A DNA stretch of 64,000 nucleotides from an uncultured Isosphaeraceae bacterium (lineage in GTDB: Bacteria > Planctomycetota > Planctomycetia > Isosphaerales > Isosphaeraceae), in assembly GCA_945957605.1 (NCBI GenBank), contig CAMFLR010000002.1, positions 668,197 through 732,196 of the forward strand. Direction: 5' to 3'. Below, piece by piece: positions 1 to 10,547 of this stretch; within the stretch, counting starts at the first letter, position 1; the number at the start of each line of letters is the position of its first letter. The position numbers and the translations under genes are program-made. Below the pieces are notes generated by a model that searched no databases, was not told where the DNA came from, and was given only the letters and a program-made list of their open reading frames with translations.

Positions 1-1
1 G

Positions 2-1648
2 GCAGGTCTCGACCTCGACCTGATTCGCCGGCTCAATATCGACGAGCCGATCGTTCCACCCGAACTCTGGATGGTCCCAGGTTTGCCCTGGGCGATGGCG
101 TCAAATAGCTGGGTGATCGACGGCTCACGCACCGAGTCGGGCAAGCCGCTACTCTCCAACGACCCTCATCTCGAAATCAACCGCATCCCGCCCGTCTGGT
201 ACGAGGTGGCCCTCGCCTGGCCCGGTCACACGGCCATCGGCGCAACGATGCCCGGCGCACCTGGAATCGTGCTCGGTCGCAATGAGCGAGTTTCGTGGGG
301 CGTGACTTATTCATACATGGATTGCATTGACTCGTGGATCGAAGATTGTCGCGACGAAACGTATCGTCGCGGTGATGATTGGAAGCCCTTGCAGAAGCGC
401 GTCGAAACGATCGAACGCAAAGGGAAACCCGCCGAGACCGTGACGTTCTTTGAAACCGACGAACACGGCACGCTGTTTGGCGACCCGCGCGAGATGCCGG
501 GGCTCTATCTCTCAAGCCGCTGGTCGTGCGGTGTTGGAACGACGGCCGAGGCGGTGACGGCCCTCATAGAAATGCTCGAAGCGGGATCGGTCGACGAGGG
601 GCGTAAAACGATTGCGAACCTGAACAATTCGGCATGGGTTTTCGTTCTGGCCGATGTCGACGGCAACATCGGCCTGCAAATGACGGGCAAGATGCCGATT
701 CGAGCCGAGGGCGTGAGCGGACTCATCCCCCTGCCCGGCTGGGAAGTCGAAAACGACTGGCAGGGATTCGCCTCGTTCGAAGATTTGCCGCGAGGAATGT
801 ATCCTGAAAATGGGTTTTACGTCACCGCGAACAATAACCTGAATCCGTTCGGGAAACTCAAGCCGATCACGCTCAATGTCGTGCCGTATCGTGCGGAACG
901 AATTCAGGAATTAATCGAGAATCACGTCGGCAAGTTTACTGCCGAGGATATGAAGCGCATCCAGCTCGACGTGATGTCGACCCAGGCTCGCACGTTCCTG
1001 GAATTGATGCGGCCGGTGCTTGAAGAGATTCCCGACGACCCGGATTCGTCGCGCCTGCTCGGCTGGAATGGGTCGTATGACTATATTGGAAACACCCTCG
1101 GCGTAGATGCGTTCGAGCGGTTCTATTTCATCCTGTTCGATGAGGTGTTTGGCAAGCGGCTCGGGCGACGGGCGCTCATGCATCTGCGATCCGAGACCTT
1201 GATGATTTCCGAGTTTTTCGGCGTCTTCGACCATGTTTTGCTGAGCGAGCGATCGATCTGGTTCGACGGCCGGACGCGCGACGAGGTGTATCGCGCCACG
1301 CTCGACCGGATGGTCAACGAACGGCACCTGATCCCGTCATTTAACCGGGAAATCTGGTTCCGAAACATTTTGCTCGGCGACAAGGTGCCCAAGTTTCTCG
1401 GTTTCGACCACGGCCCGATCGGCCGAAGCGGCGGTCGGGCGACGGTCAGCCAGTTTCAAACCGGTCTTGTCGCAGGCCGTTCGACGGCGACCGGTCCGTC
1501 GATTCGAATGGTGGTCGACATGGGCCGCGACGGACTTGAATCCTCACTCCCCGGCGGCCCCAGCGACCGGCGGTTCTCGCCCTGGTACGCGAGCGAGCTC
1601 AGCGACTATTGCTCGAATCTGTACAAGAGGATCTCAATTTCCTCATGA
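2..1648 (+). CDS. Penicillin acylase family Ntn-hydrolase (5' partial)
   Basis: The frame is open from the first bases of the window, so the signal peptide and most of the alpha chain lie outside. The visible part reads LPWAMASNSWVIDGSRT near its start: Ser of SNSW is the expected N-terminal nucleophile that becomes exposed when the precursor cuts itself into alpha and beta chains. SGKPLLSNDPHL follows, a hallmark of penicillin/cephalosporin/acyl-homoserine-lactone acylases, and a later TANNNLNPFG supplies the oxyanion-hole Asn. Such enzymes hydrolyse amide bonds of acylated small molecules, usually outside the cytoplasm. The residue before the nucleophile is Ala rather than the commoner Gly. 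Substrate cannot be told from sequence. Family assignment is firm. Confidence 0.9.
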   Translation, partial: AGLDLDLIRRLNIDEPIVPPELWMVPGLPWAMASNSWVIDGSRTESGKPLLSNDPHLEINRIPPVWYEVALAWPGHTAIGATMPGAPGIVLGRNERVSWGVTYSYMDCIDSWIEDCRDETYRRGDDWKPLQKRVETIERKGKPAETVTFFETDEHGTLFGDPREMPGLYLSSRWSCGVGTTAEAVTALIEMLEAGSVDEGRKTIANLNNSAWVFVLADVDGNIGLQMTGKMPIRAEGVSGLIPLPGWEVENDWQGFASFEDLPRGMYPENGFYVTANNNLNPFGKLKPITLNVVPYRAERIQELIENHVGKFTAEDMKRIQLDVMSTQARTFLELMRPVLEEIPDDPDSSRLLGWNGSYDYIGNTLGVDAFERFYFILFDEVFGKRLGRRALMHLRSETLMISEFFGVFDHVLLSERSIWFDGRTRDEVYRATLDRMVNERHLIPSFNREIWFRNILLGDKVPKFLGFDHGPIGRSGGRATVSQFQTGLVAGRSTATGPSIRMVVDMGRDGLESSLPGGPSDRRFSPWYASELSDYCSNLYKRISISS

Positions 1649-1680
1649 CATGAGCACTTTCAAGTGCGAAAGGCGGAGCC

Positions 1681-2010
1681 GTGATTCGCTATGGGATCGC
1701 ACTTGTCGTTGCGACGCTGATCATCGCCCTCGGCGCGGCGTTTGTCAATCAGACGCAGCAGGCCGTCGAACAACCGTTTCGCAAAGCGCTGAGAGATGCC
1801 AAAGCTGCCGGCACTTTACCTGCCGAGATTGATCCCGAGACAGCGCAACTCCGAGATTTCGGTGTCGAGGTATCGCCCGAGTTGATGCACCGGTTGCAGA
1901 TCGCCCACTTGCTCATTCAATGGCGATACGCCTTGATTGCGATCGTGGTGGTTGGGTGTCTGGGAATTGCGCGAGTGCTTCAGAAAAAGCCAGTCGACGA
2001 ACGGGCGTGA
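1681..2010 (+). CDS. Small two-helix membrane protein, unknown
   Basis: This 109-residue protein begins at a GTG with AGG seven bases upstream, 32 bases after the acylase stop, so it may share its transcript. Residues about 4-24 (IRYGIALVVATLIIALGAAF) form one membrane segment and residues about 84-101 (YALIAIVVVGCLGIARVL) a second, leaving a ~60-residue polar loop rich in charged residues between them. I recognise no family. The topology would place the loop on one side of the membrane with both ends on the other. Coding status is supported by codon usage and position, not by homology. Confidence 0.55.
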   Translation: MIRYGIALVVATLIIALGAAFVNQTQQAVEQPFRKALRDAKAAGTLPAEIDPETAQLRDFGVEVSPELMHRLQIAHLLIQWRYALIAIVVVGCLGIARVLQKKPVDERA

Positions 2011-2084
2011 ATCAAAGAGAGACAGGAATGGGCGATCATCTCATTCCGATTGAGCATCGATCATTCAGAAGCGAGGAAAAAAGC

Positions 2085-2546
2085 ATGGATAACGAAGGTG
2101 AAAAGAATGTGAGTTTCAAAGCGCATCTTCGCTCGATCGACAAAGAGATGATCGAGGCGTATGAACTCAGGGTTGGGATCAATTTACCTGAAGACTTTCG
2201 GGCTTTTTTGCTGAGTTCGAACGGAGGCATCCCCACCCCCCAGCAAGCCGATATTCCGAACACCCAGTATTCCGTGCTTGTCGATTATCTCTACGGAATC
2301 GGCGACAGCCGTCAACCAGGCGATCTGGAATATGAAGCGGTAGAGATTGAAGAGGATCTCCTTGAGGGAATGATCGTCATCGGCCATGACCCAGGTGGCA
2401 ATCTCTTTCTTCTCGCAACCAAAGGACGAGACAGAGGCGCGGTGTACTTTTGGGATCTGGGCGGACTCTATCTATCCGAGGATGACTCGGGAAATACCTT
2501 TAGGCTTGCTGATAGTTTTAGCAATTTGCTGGAAAGGTTGTATTAA
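2085..2546 (+). CDS. SMI1/KNR4 (SUKH) family protein
   Basis: About 153 residues. The segment from IEAYELRVGINLPEDFRAFL through SSNGG, the GMIVIGHDPGGNLFLL strand and the YFWDLGG motif are typical of the SUKH/SMI1-KNR4 fold, a family that often provides immunity to nuclease and other toxins delivered between bacteria but also has housekeeping members. I chose the ATG at 2085 because GAGG lies eight bases upstream; an in-frame ATG at 2028 is possible. The next gene starts 53 bases later on the same strand. No toxin gene is visible nearby, so an immunity role is only a family-based guess. Confidence 0.75.
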   Translation: MDNEGEKNVSFKAHLRSIDKEMIEAYELRVGINLPEDFRAFLLSSNGGIPTPQQADIPNTQYSVLVDYLYGIGDSRQPGDLEYEAVEIEEDLLEGMIVIGHDPGGNLFLLATKGRDRGAVYFWDLGGLYLSEDDSGNTFRLADSFSNLLERLY

Positions 2547-2599
2547 GAATCAATTGAGCTAATGATGATCTATTGTGTCAACCAGGAAACAGTTTGAAG

Positions 2600-3034
2600 A
2601 TGGACGCGGATTTTGAAAGAAGAAAGGCTTCGCTTAAAGAGAGAAACGCTCAGCTTGTCTACTTTAGATCACTTCGAGAGAAGGGATTCAAGACTCCCGA
2701 AAGCCTGTTTTGCTTCATCGGTCAGACCGAAAATGAGAATTGGTACCAGACGGTCCGAACACGTTTGTCAGAGCGAACCAATACACATTTGCCATCGAAG
2801 GAAGTCGCGCAGCAGCTCATTCGTGAGTGGTTAGCAAACCATGCGGGGACCGTTCTTCTGTACGTTTATAAGGCCGGTACTTTACAGGGATCGGCAACCG
2901 ATTTTTTGCAGTATTTCGACTACTTTTCACCACTTGTTGACGAGTATTTCCTTCTCGCAACACCTGGAGCAGAGGAAATTCTCGAGAGCTGCGAGTTCGA
3001 AAGAGATTATCTTTGCAGGGTAATTTCACCCTGA
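2600..3034 (+). CDS. Hypothetical protein downstream of SUKH gene
   Basis: A 144-residue soluble protein that I do not recognise. It opens with a charged helical stretch (MDADFERRKASLKERNAQLV) and continues as a mixed alpha/beta sequence without signal peptide or membrane segment. The ATG at 2600 is preceded by AGGA; a TTG at 2573 is the more distant alternative. It follows the SUKH gene on the same strand and both have base composition lower in GC than the surrounding purine genes, which fits a recently acquired two-gene unit. A second immunity or orphan accessory protein is possible but unproven. Confidence 0.55.
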   Translation: MDADFERRKASLKERNAQLVYFRSLREKGFKTPESLFCFIGQTENENWYQTVRTRLSERTNTHLPSKEVAQQLIREWLANHAGTVLLYVYKAGTLQGSATDFLQYFDYFSPLVDEYFLLATPGAEEILESCEFERDYLCRVISP

Positions 3035-3082
3035 AATCTTTCCTATCGCATTTCGCTGACCGTTAATGCGACGGTCGAACAA

Positions 3083-3107
3083 TGTTCCCACGCGGAGCAT
3101 GGGAACA
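3083..3107. repeat. Hairpin between convergent genes
   Basis: TGTTCCCA at 3083-3090 pairs with TGGGAACA at 3100-3107 around a short GC-rich spacer that can extend the stem with one mismatch. It lies between the end of the orphan gene (3034) and the end of purQ (3146, opposite strand). It may act as a shared terminator, although there is no T-run on the plus strand, or be one copy of a short interspersed palindrome. Confidence 0.5.
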
Positions 3108-3145
3108 AGATAAGATTATGATTTCACAAAAAGCGCGATGCGGAA

Positions 3146-3892
3146 TCAGCGAACCGCCGCAACCGCATTGCGGAAGATGCGCAGCCCATCACCTTCAGGC
3201 TTAGCGCCATCGCGCGTCCAGCGCGGATGATGGAACGGGCTGACGTGCCGCTCGGGATGCGGCATCAGGCCGAAAATCCGGCCGGTGGCGTCGCAAAGTC
3301 CTGCAATCGCGTGCTTCGATCCGTTGGGGTTCGCAGGATATTGCTCAGTCGGCGAATTCTTGGCATCGACATATTTTAGGACGACATTCCCACCGCTCGT
3401 TCCGTTCGCGGTGACGTAGTTTCCTTCGCCATGCGCGACGGGCAGTTCGATCGGTTCGTCGTCAGTGAGGAACGGCGTCACGCCTTTGGTCGGCAGCAGT
3501 TTCACCCAGCGCGATTCGAACCGGCCCGAGGCGTTGTGCGCCAGGCTGGCCACTCCACCTTCGCCGGGGAGTAGGCCGGCTTTTACAAGGATCTGAAAGC
3601 CATTGCAGATGCCAAGCAAAAGGCCGCCACGGTCGTGGAATCGGTGAAGCGCGTCTTTGAGCGTCGTTCCGAGGCGAGTGGCGAAAATCCGGCCGGCACC
3701 CAGGTCGTCGCCGTACGAAAAGCCACCGGGGAAGGTGAGAATCTGATACGCGTCGAGCGTGCTGGGCTGTTCGAGAATTTCCCCCAATCGCCTGGTCTCG
3801 ACGGCAGCACCGGCGAGTTCCCAGGCGGCGGCGGTTTCTTCGTTGCAGTTGGTCCCCGGAGCACGAAGCACCAGGGCGCGCGGCGTGGCCAT
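3146..3892 (-). CDS. purQ: Phosphoribosylformylglycinamidine synthase, glutaminase subunit
   Basis: PurQ releases ammonia from glutamine and passes it to PurL for the fourth step of purine synthesis (FGAR to FGAM). The 248-residue protein is a class I glutamine amidotransferase: the nucleophile Cys is in LLLGICNGFQIL around residue 97, and the His-Glu pair is in LMPHPERH near residue 213. RAPGTNCNEE at the N-terminus and FPGGFSYGDDLGAGRIFA are PurQ-specific. Length fits the longer, bacterial stand-alone PurQ. It is the last gene of a minus-strand run with purL and the NYN gene, 42 bases after the latter. Confidence 0.95.
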   Translation of the reverse strand: MATPRALVLRAPGTNCNEETAAAWELAGAAVETRRLGEILEQPSTLDAYQILTFPGGFSYGDDLGAGRIFATRLGTTLKDALHRFHDRGGLLLGICNGFQILVKAGLLPGEGGVASLAHNASGRFESRWVKLLPTKGVTPFLTDDEPIELPVAHGEGNYVTANGTSGGNVVLKYVDAKNSPTEQYPANPNGSKHAIAGLCDATGRIFGLMPHPERHVSPFHHPRWTRDGAKPEGDGLRIFRNAVAAVR

Positions 3893-3934
3893 AATCGGTC
3901 GGGCCTCGAGAGTTCTTGGCAGGCGAACTGAGAC

Positions 3935-4768
3935 TTAGAAATTCGTGTCGTTGGGCGAATAGCTGGGCGACGAGTAATCGGCCTCGGCGCGGTAGGCGAG
4001 GTTGCGACGAAGCAGGTCGGCTTCGTACACCTGAACTACAAAATCGGCCGCGATCTTCAGCCGCGACGATGCTCCCTTGGTTGGGAAATCGGCCGGGGCA
4101 CCACGGCGGAACTCAGCCACGCCGACGTGCTTCGAGCGGCTCTTGACGTAGTTGATGCCCGGAATGCCGTCGGCATCGCCAGAGATCAGTATAGCAATGT
4201 CGTAGGTGTCCTGAAGGGCGACCATGTCGACGGCGAGGCTGGTGTCGAGGCCCTTTTCGTTCACCGTGTGGTGCAGCAGGTCGACCTTCCAGTGACCTTC
4301 CTGACGGATTTCGACAAAGTCGGTCGCGGCCTGCACACCGTGGTAGAAGCGCTTCTTGCGCTCGAGGGCGCGGCGCTTGCCTTCGTACCAGTCGCGGGTT
4401 TCGTTGAAGCACTGAGCCCAGGCTTCTTCGAGACGACGCTCGCCCGTCAGGTCTGGGTAGCGGCGGGCCACATCGTCGAGATAGCCATCGCGGAGGCGGG
4501 GATTTAGCTCGAATCGGCTCCGAAGGCGGGCTTCGGCCTTGGGATCGTTCAGGTCCCATTCATCCATCTTGCCGACAACATACCAGTAAATACGTGAATG
4601 CTGGGCCGAGGGCCAGGGCGATCCTTCAGCAAACGTGCGGCCCCAGTACTGAACGCTTTGCTCGAACACGTGCCGGTAGAACGACCCGTAATCATCGACT
4701 CGAAGGTTCAGGTGCTTGAGCACACCGTCGAGATTCGAGCCATCGACGAATGTGACGAAACGAAGCAT
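3935..4768 (-). CDS. NYN (LabA/DUF88-like) domain protein between purL and purQ
   Basis: The 277-residue protein carries the NYN fold, a PIN-like nuclease domain: FVDGSNLDGVL at residues 7-17 supplies the first acidic residue, and AILISGDADGIPGI around residue 196 the conserved SGDxD acidic cluster. The middle ~100 residues contain a Trp- and Arg-rich helical insert (ARRYPDLTGERRLEEAWAQC region) not needed for the fold. Known relatives cut or bind RNA, but the substrate here is unknown. It sits 96 bases after purL and 42 before purQ on the same strand, so it is probably cotranscribed with purine genes, which is an odd place for such a protein. Confidence 0.8.
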   Translation of the reverse strand: MLRFVTFVDGSNLDGVLKHLNLRVDDYGSFYRHVFEQSVQYWGRTFAEGSPWPSAQHSRIYWYVVGKMDEWDLNDPKAEARLRSRFELNPRLRDGYLDDVARRYPDLTGERRLEEAWAQCFNETRDWYEGKRRALERKKRFYHGVQAATDFVEIRQEGHWKVDLLHHTVNEKGLDTSLAVDMVALQDTYDIAILISGDADGIPGINYVKSRSKHVGVAEFRRGAPADFPTKGASSRLKIAADFVVQVYEADLLRRNLAYRAEADYSSPSYSPNDTNF

Positions 4769-4864
4769 TTAATCAGTCCTTTTTTAGTACGAGAGACATT
4801 GAACGACCGTCGGCGGAGAGAAATCAGGCGGCGAGAGGACACTCCTTCACGCCTCTGCCACACC

Positions 4865-7726
<2,862 letters not shown>

Positions 7727-7753
7727 AACAACAATCGCTCGAAGTCTTTATGG

Positions 7754-7777
7754 CGCCTCGCTGCAAGGCACGAGGCG
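7754..7777 (-). terminator. Possible terminator of tyrA
   Basis: CGCCTCG at 7754-7760 and CGAGGCG at 7771-7777 form a seven-base stem with a ten-base loop, about 90 bases downstream of the tyrA stop and 28 upstream of purL. On the minus strand it is followed by CCATAAAGACTT rather than a clean T-run, so termination would be weak and purL might receive read-through. Confidence 0.3.
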
Positions 7778-7863
7778 AGAGGGTGGGTTTAAAGCGGGGT
7801 TTTGGACATTACGATGAGCTTGAAGAAGCATCCTTCAGTCTGATGTCCAGTTCGTGAAGCATT

Positions 7864-8814
7864 TTACTCACCGGAGCTTTCCGTTGCGATGCTTTCTCCG
7901 CTATTTTGAGCATCAAACACGCGGCGATTGCTCTGCCCCGCGTTCCACCATGACGTAAGAGCCCGCACGTCACTTGCCTGAAGCGCGGCTCGAAATTCTT
8001 CAAGACGCTCATTATAGTCATCCAGGGCCTGAAGAACAGCCCTACGGTTTTCTAAAAAAATCGCCGTCCAGAGCGAAGCATCCGCTCCTGCAACGCGTGT
8101 TACGTCGCGATAAGCCCCCGCGGCCAGCGGAACAAGCTCGCCGCCGACCATCGCCGCCTGCGCCGCTGCCAGAACGTGCGGCAGGTGACTCGTCCGCGCG
8201 AGATGGCTGTCGTGCGACGTGGGATCGAGCTCGACCAATCGCGCCCCAACTGTCTTCCAGAATCGTCGTGCTGTCTCGATTTGGCTTACAGGCGTGTGTT
8301 CGGTCGCGGTGAGCACGCAGACCCGGCCGCGAAACAGGTCTTCTCGGGCGAACGCAACGCCCGACCGTTCGGAACCGGCGATCGGATGCGCACCGACGAA
8401 CTTCGTCCGCGCGATCGGATCCGCCTCGACCGCCGACACGATCGCCTGCTTCGTACTGCCGGCGTCGGTAATGAGCGCGTGTCCGGGAGCGTGTTGGGCA
8501 GCTTCGATCGCATCCATCGCGACGCGATCGACGGGGGTGCAAATCACGACAACATCGGCCTGGGCGACGCCGGCGGCAATGTCGGTGAATCCTTGATCGA
8601 TGGCACCGACCTGCTCGGCCTCGGCGAGCCGGCCCTGGTCGCGACCGATGCCGATGACGTGATCGGCCTTTTTATGCACGCCCGCGCGGAGCGCTTTCCC
8701 AATCGAGCCGCCGATCAACCCCACGCCCACAATCGCTACGGTTCCAAATCGCTCCAAGCTCGCCGTCCCCACTGTTGCGTCAAACCTCACCCGCAAAAGG
8801 CGGCTGGCATTCAA
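7864..8814 (-). CDS. tyrA: Prephenate/arogenate dehydrogenase
   Basis: TyrA oxidatively decarboxylates prephenate (or arogenate) in tyrosine synthesis. Of 316 residues, the first ~25 are non-conserved and are followed by the Rossmann motif VAIVGVGLIGGSIGKAL. Further conserved blocks are VVICTPVD, ITDAGSTKQAIV (catalytic region), KFVGAHPIAGSERSG and TSHLPHVLAAA with the catalytic His residues. No ACT or chorismate mutase domain is attached. The stretch before the Rossmann motif may include a wrong start, since a later start near residue 9 or 15 would fit the family better. It precedes purL on the same strand by 137 bases. Confidence 0.9.
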   Translation of the reverse strand: MNASRLLRVRFDATVGTASLERFGTVAIVGVGLIGGSIGKALRAGVHKKADHVIGIGRDQGRLAEAEQVGAIDQGFTDIAAGVAQADVVVICTPVDRVAMDAIEAAQHAPGHALITDAGSTKQAIVSAVEADPIARTKFVGAHPIAGSERSGVAFAREDLFRGRVCVLTATEHTPVSQIETARRFWKTVGARLVELDPTSHDSHLARTSHLPHVLAAAQAAMVGGELVPLAAGAYRDVTRVAGADASLWTAIFLENRRAVLQALDDYNERLEEFRAALQASDVRALTSWWNAGQSNRRVFDAQNSGESIATESSGE

Positions 8815-9229
8815 CCACTCATCCGCAAAGAGGGTTCGAGTCTAACAGCCCCACCCATTCAAAACGAGCCTATTCCACAACGAAGCAAATACCACGGTGC
8901 CGCGCGCGCTCTGTGACGTAAATCCCCGCGCCTGATGAGGAAAACCCACAACGACCCGCCTTCGTGATGATTCCACGCACTTACCAAACCTCCTGCCGAT
9001 CGATCACCTAGAAATTCTCTAGGGTGAGGCGATAATCCTTTTGCACGCAAGGTATCAATCACTCATTTTTTCGATCACAAGACGAGATTGCGACGTATTA
9101 ACCACACCAGGCACGCAGTGAACGCGTGCAAGACAAACGCGTGCTGGTGGCCTCTCGATTGAGTCGCGTCGTTGGCTGGTCAGACTGAAATCCGCCCCAG
9201 TCCTAAATTGTTCTTCTGGAGTTTCGCGA
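8815..9229. other. Divergent intergenic region with palindromes
   Basis: This 415-base stretch separates tyrA (minus) from the choice-of-anchor A gene (plus). I see no credible gene. It contains the operator-like palindrome at 9005-9026 and a larger hairpin in the leader of the downstream gene: CACCAGGCACGC at 9105-9116 pairs with GCGTGCTGGTG at 9139-9149, with one bulged G. No convincing promoter could be picked by eye. Confidence 0.5.
9005..9026. promoter_or_regulatory. Operator-like palindrome
   Basis: CACCTAGA (9005-9012), spacer AATTC, then TCTAGGGTG (9018-9026) form an eight-base dyad with one extra G. It lies about 200 bases upstream of the PEP-CTERM gene and 190 upstream of tyrA. The short AT-rich centre and near-perfect symmetry fit a regulator binding site better than a terminator. 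No cognate regulator is encoded in the window. Confidence 0.3.
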
Positions 9230-10462
9230 GTGTTGACGAAGTCTTTGAAAGCTTTCGGTGTTGTGATTCTGTTCGGATCCTGCCTGGCGAAGCCTGTTTC
9301 GGCCGGTCAATTGCTGGGAGACGCCTCGAACTACAACGTCTTTACGCTGGGCAATTTTACGCAGTCAGGTACCGACTCGCTGGGCCGGGTCGCTGTCGGC
9401 GGCAAGTTCGACCCGGGTGGAACGATCACCGGCACGACGGTGAATGGTAGCGGGTCGTACTCGATCGCGTCGAACAACCCCAACACTCCGGGGATCGCCA
9501 ACCTTGTTGTCGGTGGCAACTACCGCAACGGCAGCACCACGGTGAATGGCAACGCCGTGATCGGCGGCAACGCCTCGGTCGACGGCACCGTCAACGGCAC
9601 GCTGAGCGTCGGCGGCGACCTCACGCGCGGCTACGGCCAGCAGAACGGCAACGTCGTCGCCGGCCACAACATCACCTACACGGGACCGTCGGGCACGGGG
9701 CTTAGCTCGATCACGGCCGGCAACAACCTGACGGTTGGCGGCGGCGGTTCCATGAACGGCAGCGTCTATTACGGCGGCACGTTCACGAACAACAACGGCT
9801 ACCAATTTTACAGCGGTAGCGCAAACGCGATTAGCCCGGGTTCGGTCACGGTGACTGTCCCCATCGACTTCACAGCCCAGGGCACCTTGCTCAAAACACT
9901 GTCGTCGAACCTCGATGCGTTGACGACAACCGGCACCATGCTGTTCACGGGCAACACAGCAACAAACACCGCCGGCCAGCTCACGCTGACGGGCACGAGC
10001 AGCACGCAGGACATCTTCCACATCACCGGCAGCATGCTGTCGCTCACTAACCAGTTCACGATCACAGGCAAGGCTGGTGAAACGATTGTCGTGAACGTGG
10101 ATGGTTCGGCGGCGTCGATGAGCAACTTCGCCTTCACGCTGAACGGTGTCGACAAGCAGCACGTGCTGTTCAACTTCGCCAACGGCGGCAGTGCAACGAC
10201 GCTGACGCTCAACGGCGTCGGCATTCAGGGGACGATTCTCGCCCCGAATTCGGCGGTAAACTTCGCCGGTGGCAACATCGACGGTACGATCATCGCCAAC
10301 ACGCTCCAAGGTGCCGGCGAGTCGCACGAATTCCTCTTCCAGGGGAATGTCACGTTCCCGACGCCGACGACCTCGACCCCCGAACCGGCCACCGTCGTAA
10401 CCGGTGCCCTGGGCGCCGCGTTCGCAGCGTTTGCCGTCCGCCGGAAGCGCCGCACGGCGTGA
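9230..10462 (+). CDS. Choice-of-anchor A family PEP-CTERM protein
   Basis: A 410-residue exported surface protein. The GTG start has GGAG eight bases upstream. A signal peptide (LKAFGVVILFGSCLAKPVSA) is followed by LGDASNYNVFTLGNF, the typical opening of the choice-of-anchor A domain, then a long Gly/Asn/Thr-rich beta repeat region with recurring VGGN, VNGN and IGGN units. The C-terminus TPEPATVVTGALGAAFAAFA plus RRKRR is a PEP-CTERM sorting signal, cut by an exosortase and thought to deliver proteins to the envelope or exopolysaccharide. No exosortase is in the window. The perfect terminator just downstream suggests a monocistronic transcript. Confidence 0.9.
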   Translation: MLTKSLKAFGVVILFGSCLAKPVSAGQLLGDASNYNVFTLGNFTQSGTDSLGRVAVGGKFDPGGTITGTTVNGSGSYSIASNNPNTPGIANLVVGGNYRNGSTTVNGNAVIGGNASVDGTVNGTLSVGGDLTRGYGQQNGNVVAGHNITYTGPSGTGLSSITAGNNLTVGGGGSMNGSVYYGGTFTNNNGYQFYSGSANAISPGSVTVTVPIDFTAQGTLLKTLSSNLDALTTTGTMLFTGNTATNTAGQLTLTGTSSTQDIFHITGSMLSLTNQFTITGKAGETIVVNVDGSAASMSNFAFTLNGVDKQHVLFNFANGGSATTLTLNGVGIQGTILAPNSAVNFAGGNIDGTIIANTLQGAGESHEFLFQGNVTFPTPTTSTPEPATVVTGALGAAFAAFAVRRKRRTA

Positions 10463-10490
10463 CCGACTTTGAATCGACCTGCCCATCAAC

Positions 10491-10530
10491 GAAACAAGCC
10501 CGGAACATGTGTCCGGGCTTGTTTCATTTT
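10491..10530. terminator. Strong terminator hairpin between convergent genes
   Basis: GAAACAAGCCCGGA (10491-10504) and TCCGGGCTTGTTTC (10512-10525) form a perfect 14-base stem around ACATGTG, followed by ATTTTGTG. The ends of the stem give A-rich and T-rich flanks on both strands, so it can end transcription of both the PEP-CTERM gene and the oppositely oriented sulfite reductase gene. Confidence 0.85.
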
Positions 10531-10547
10531 GTGCTGAGCAAAAAATC

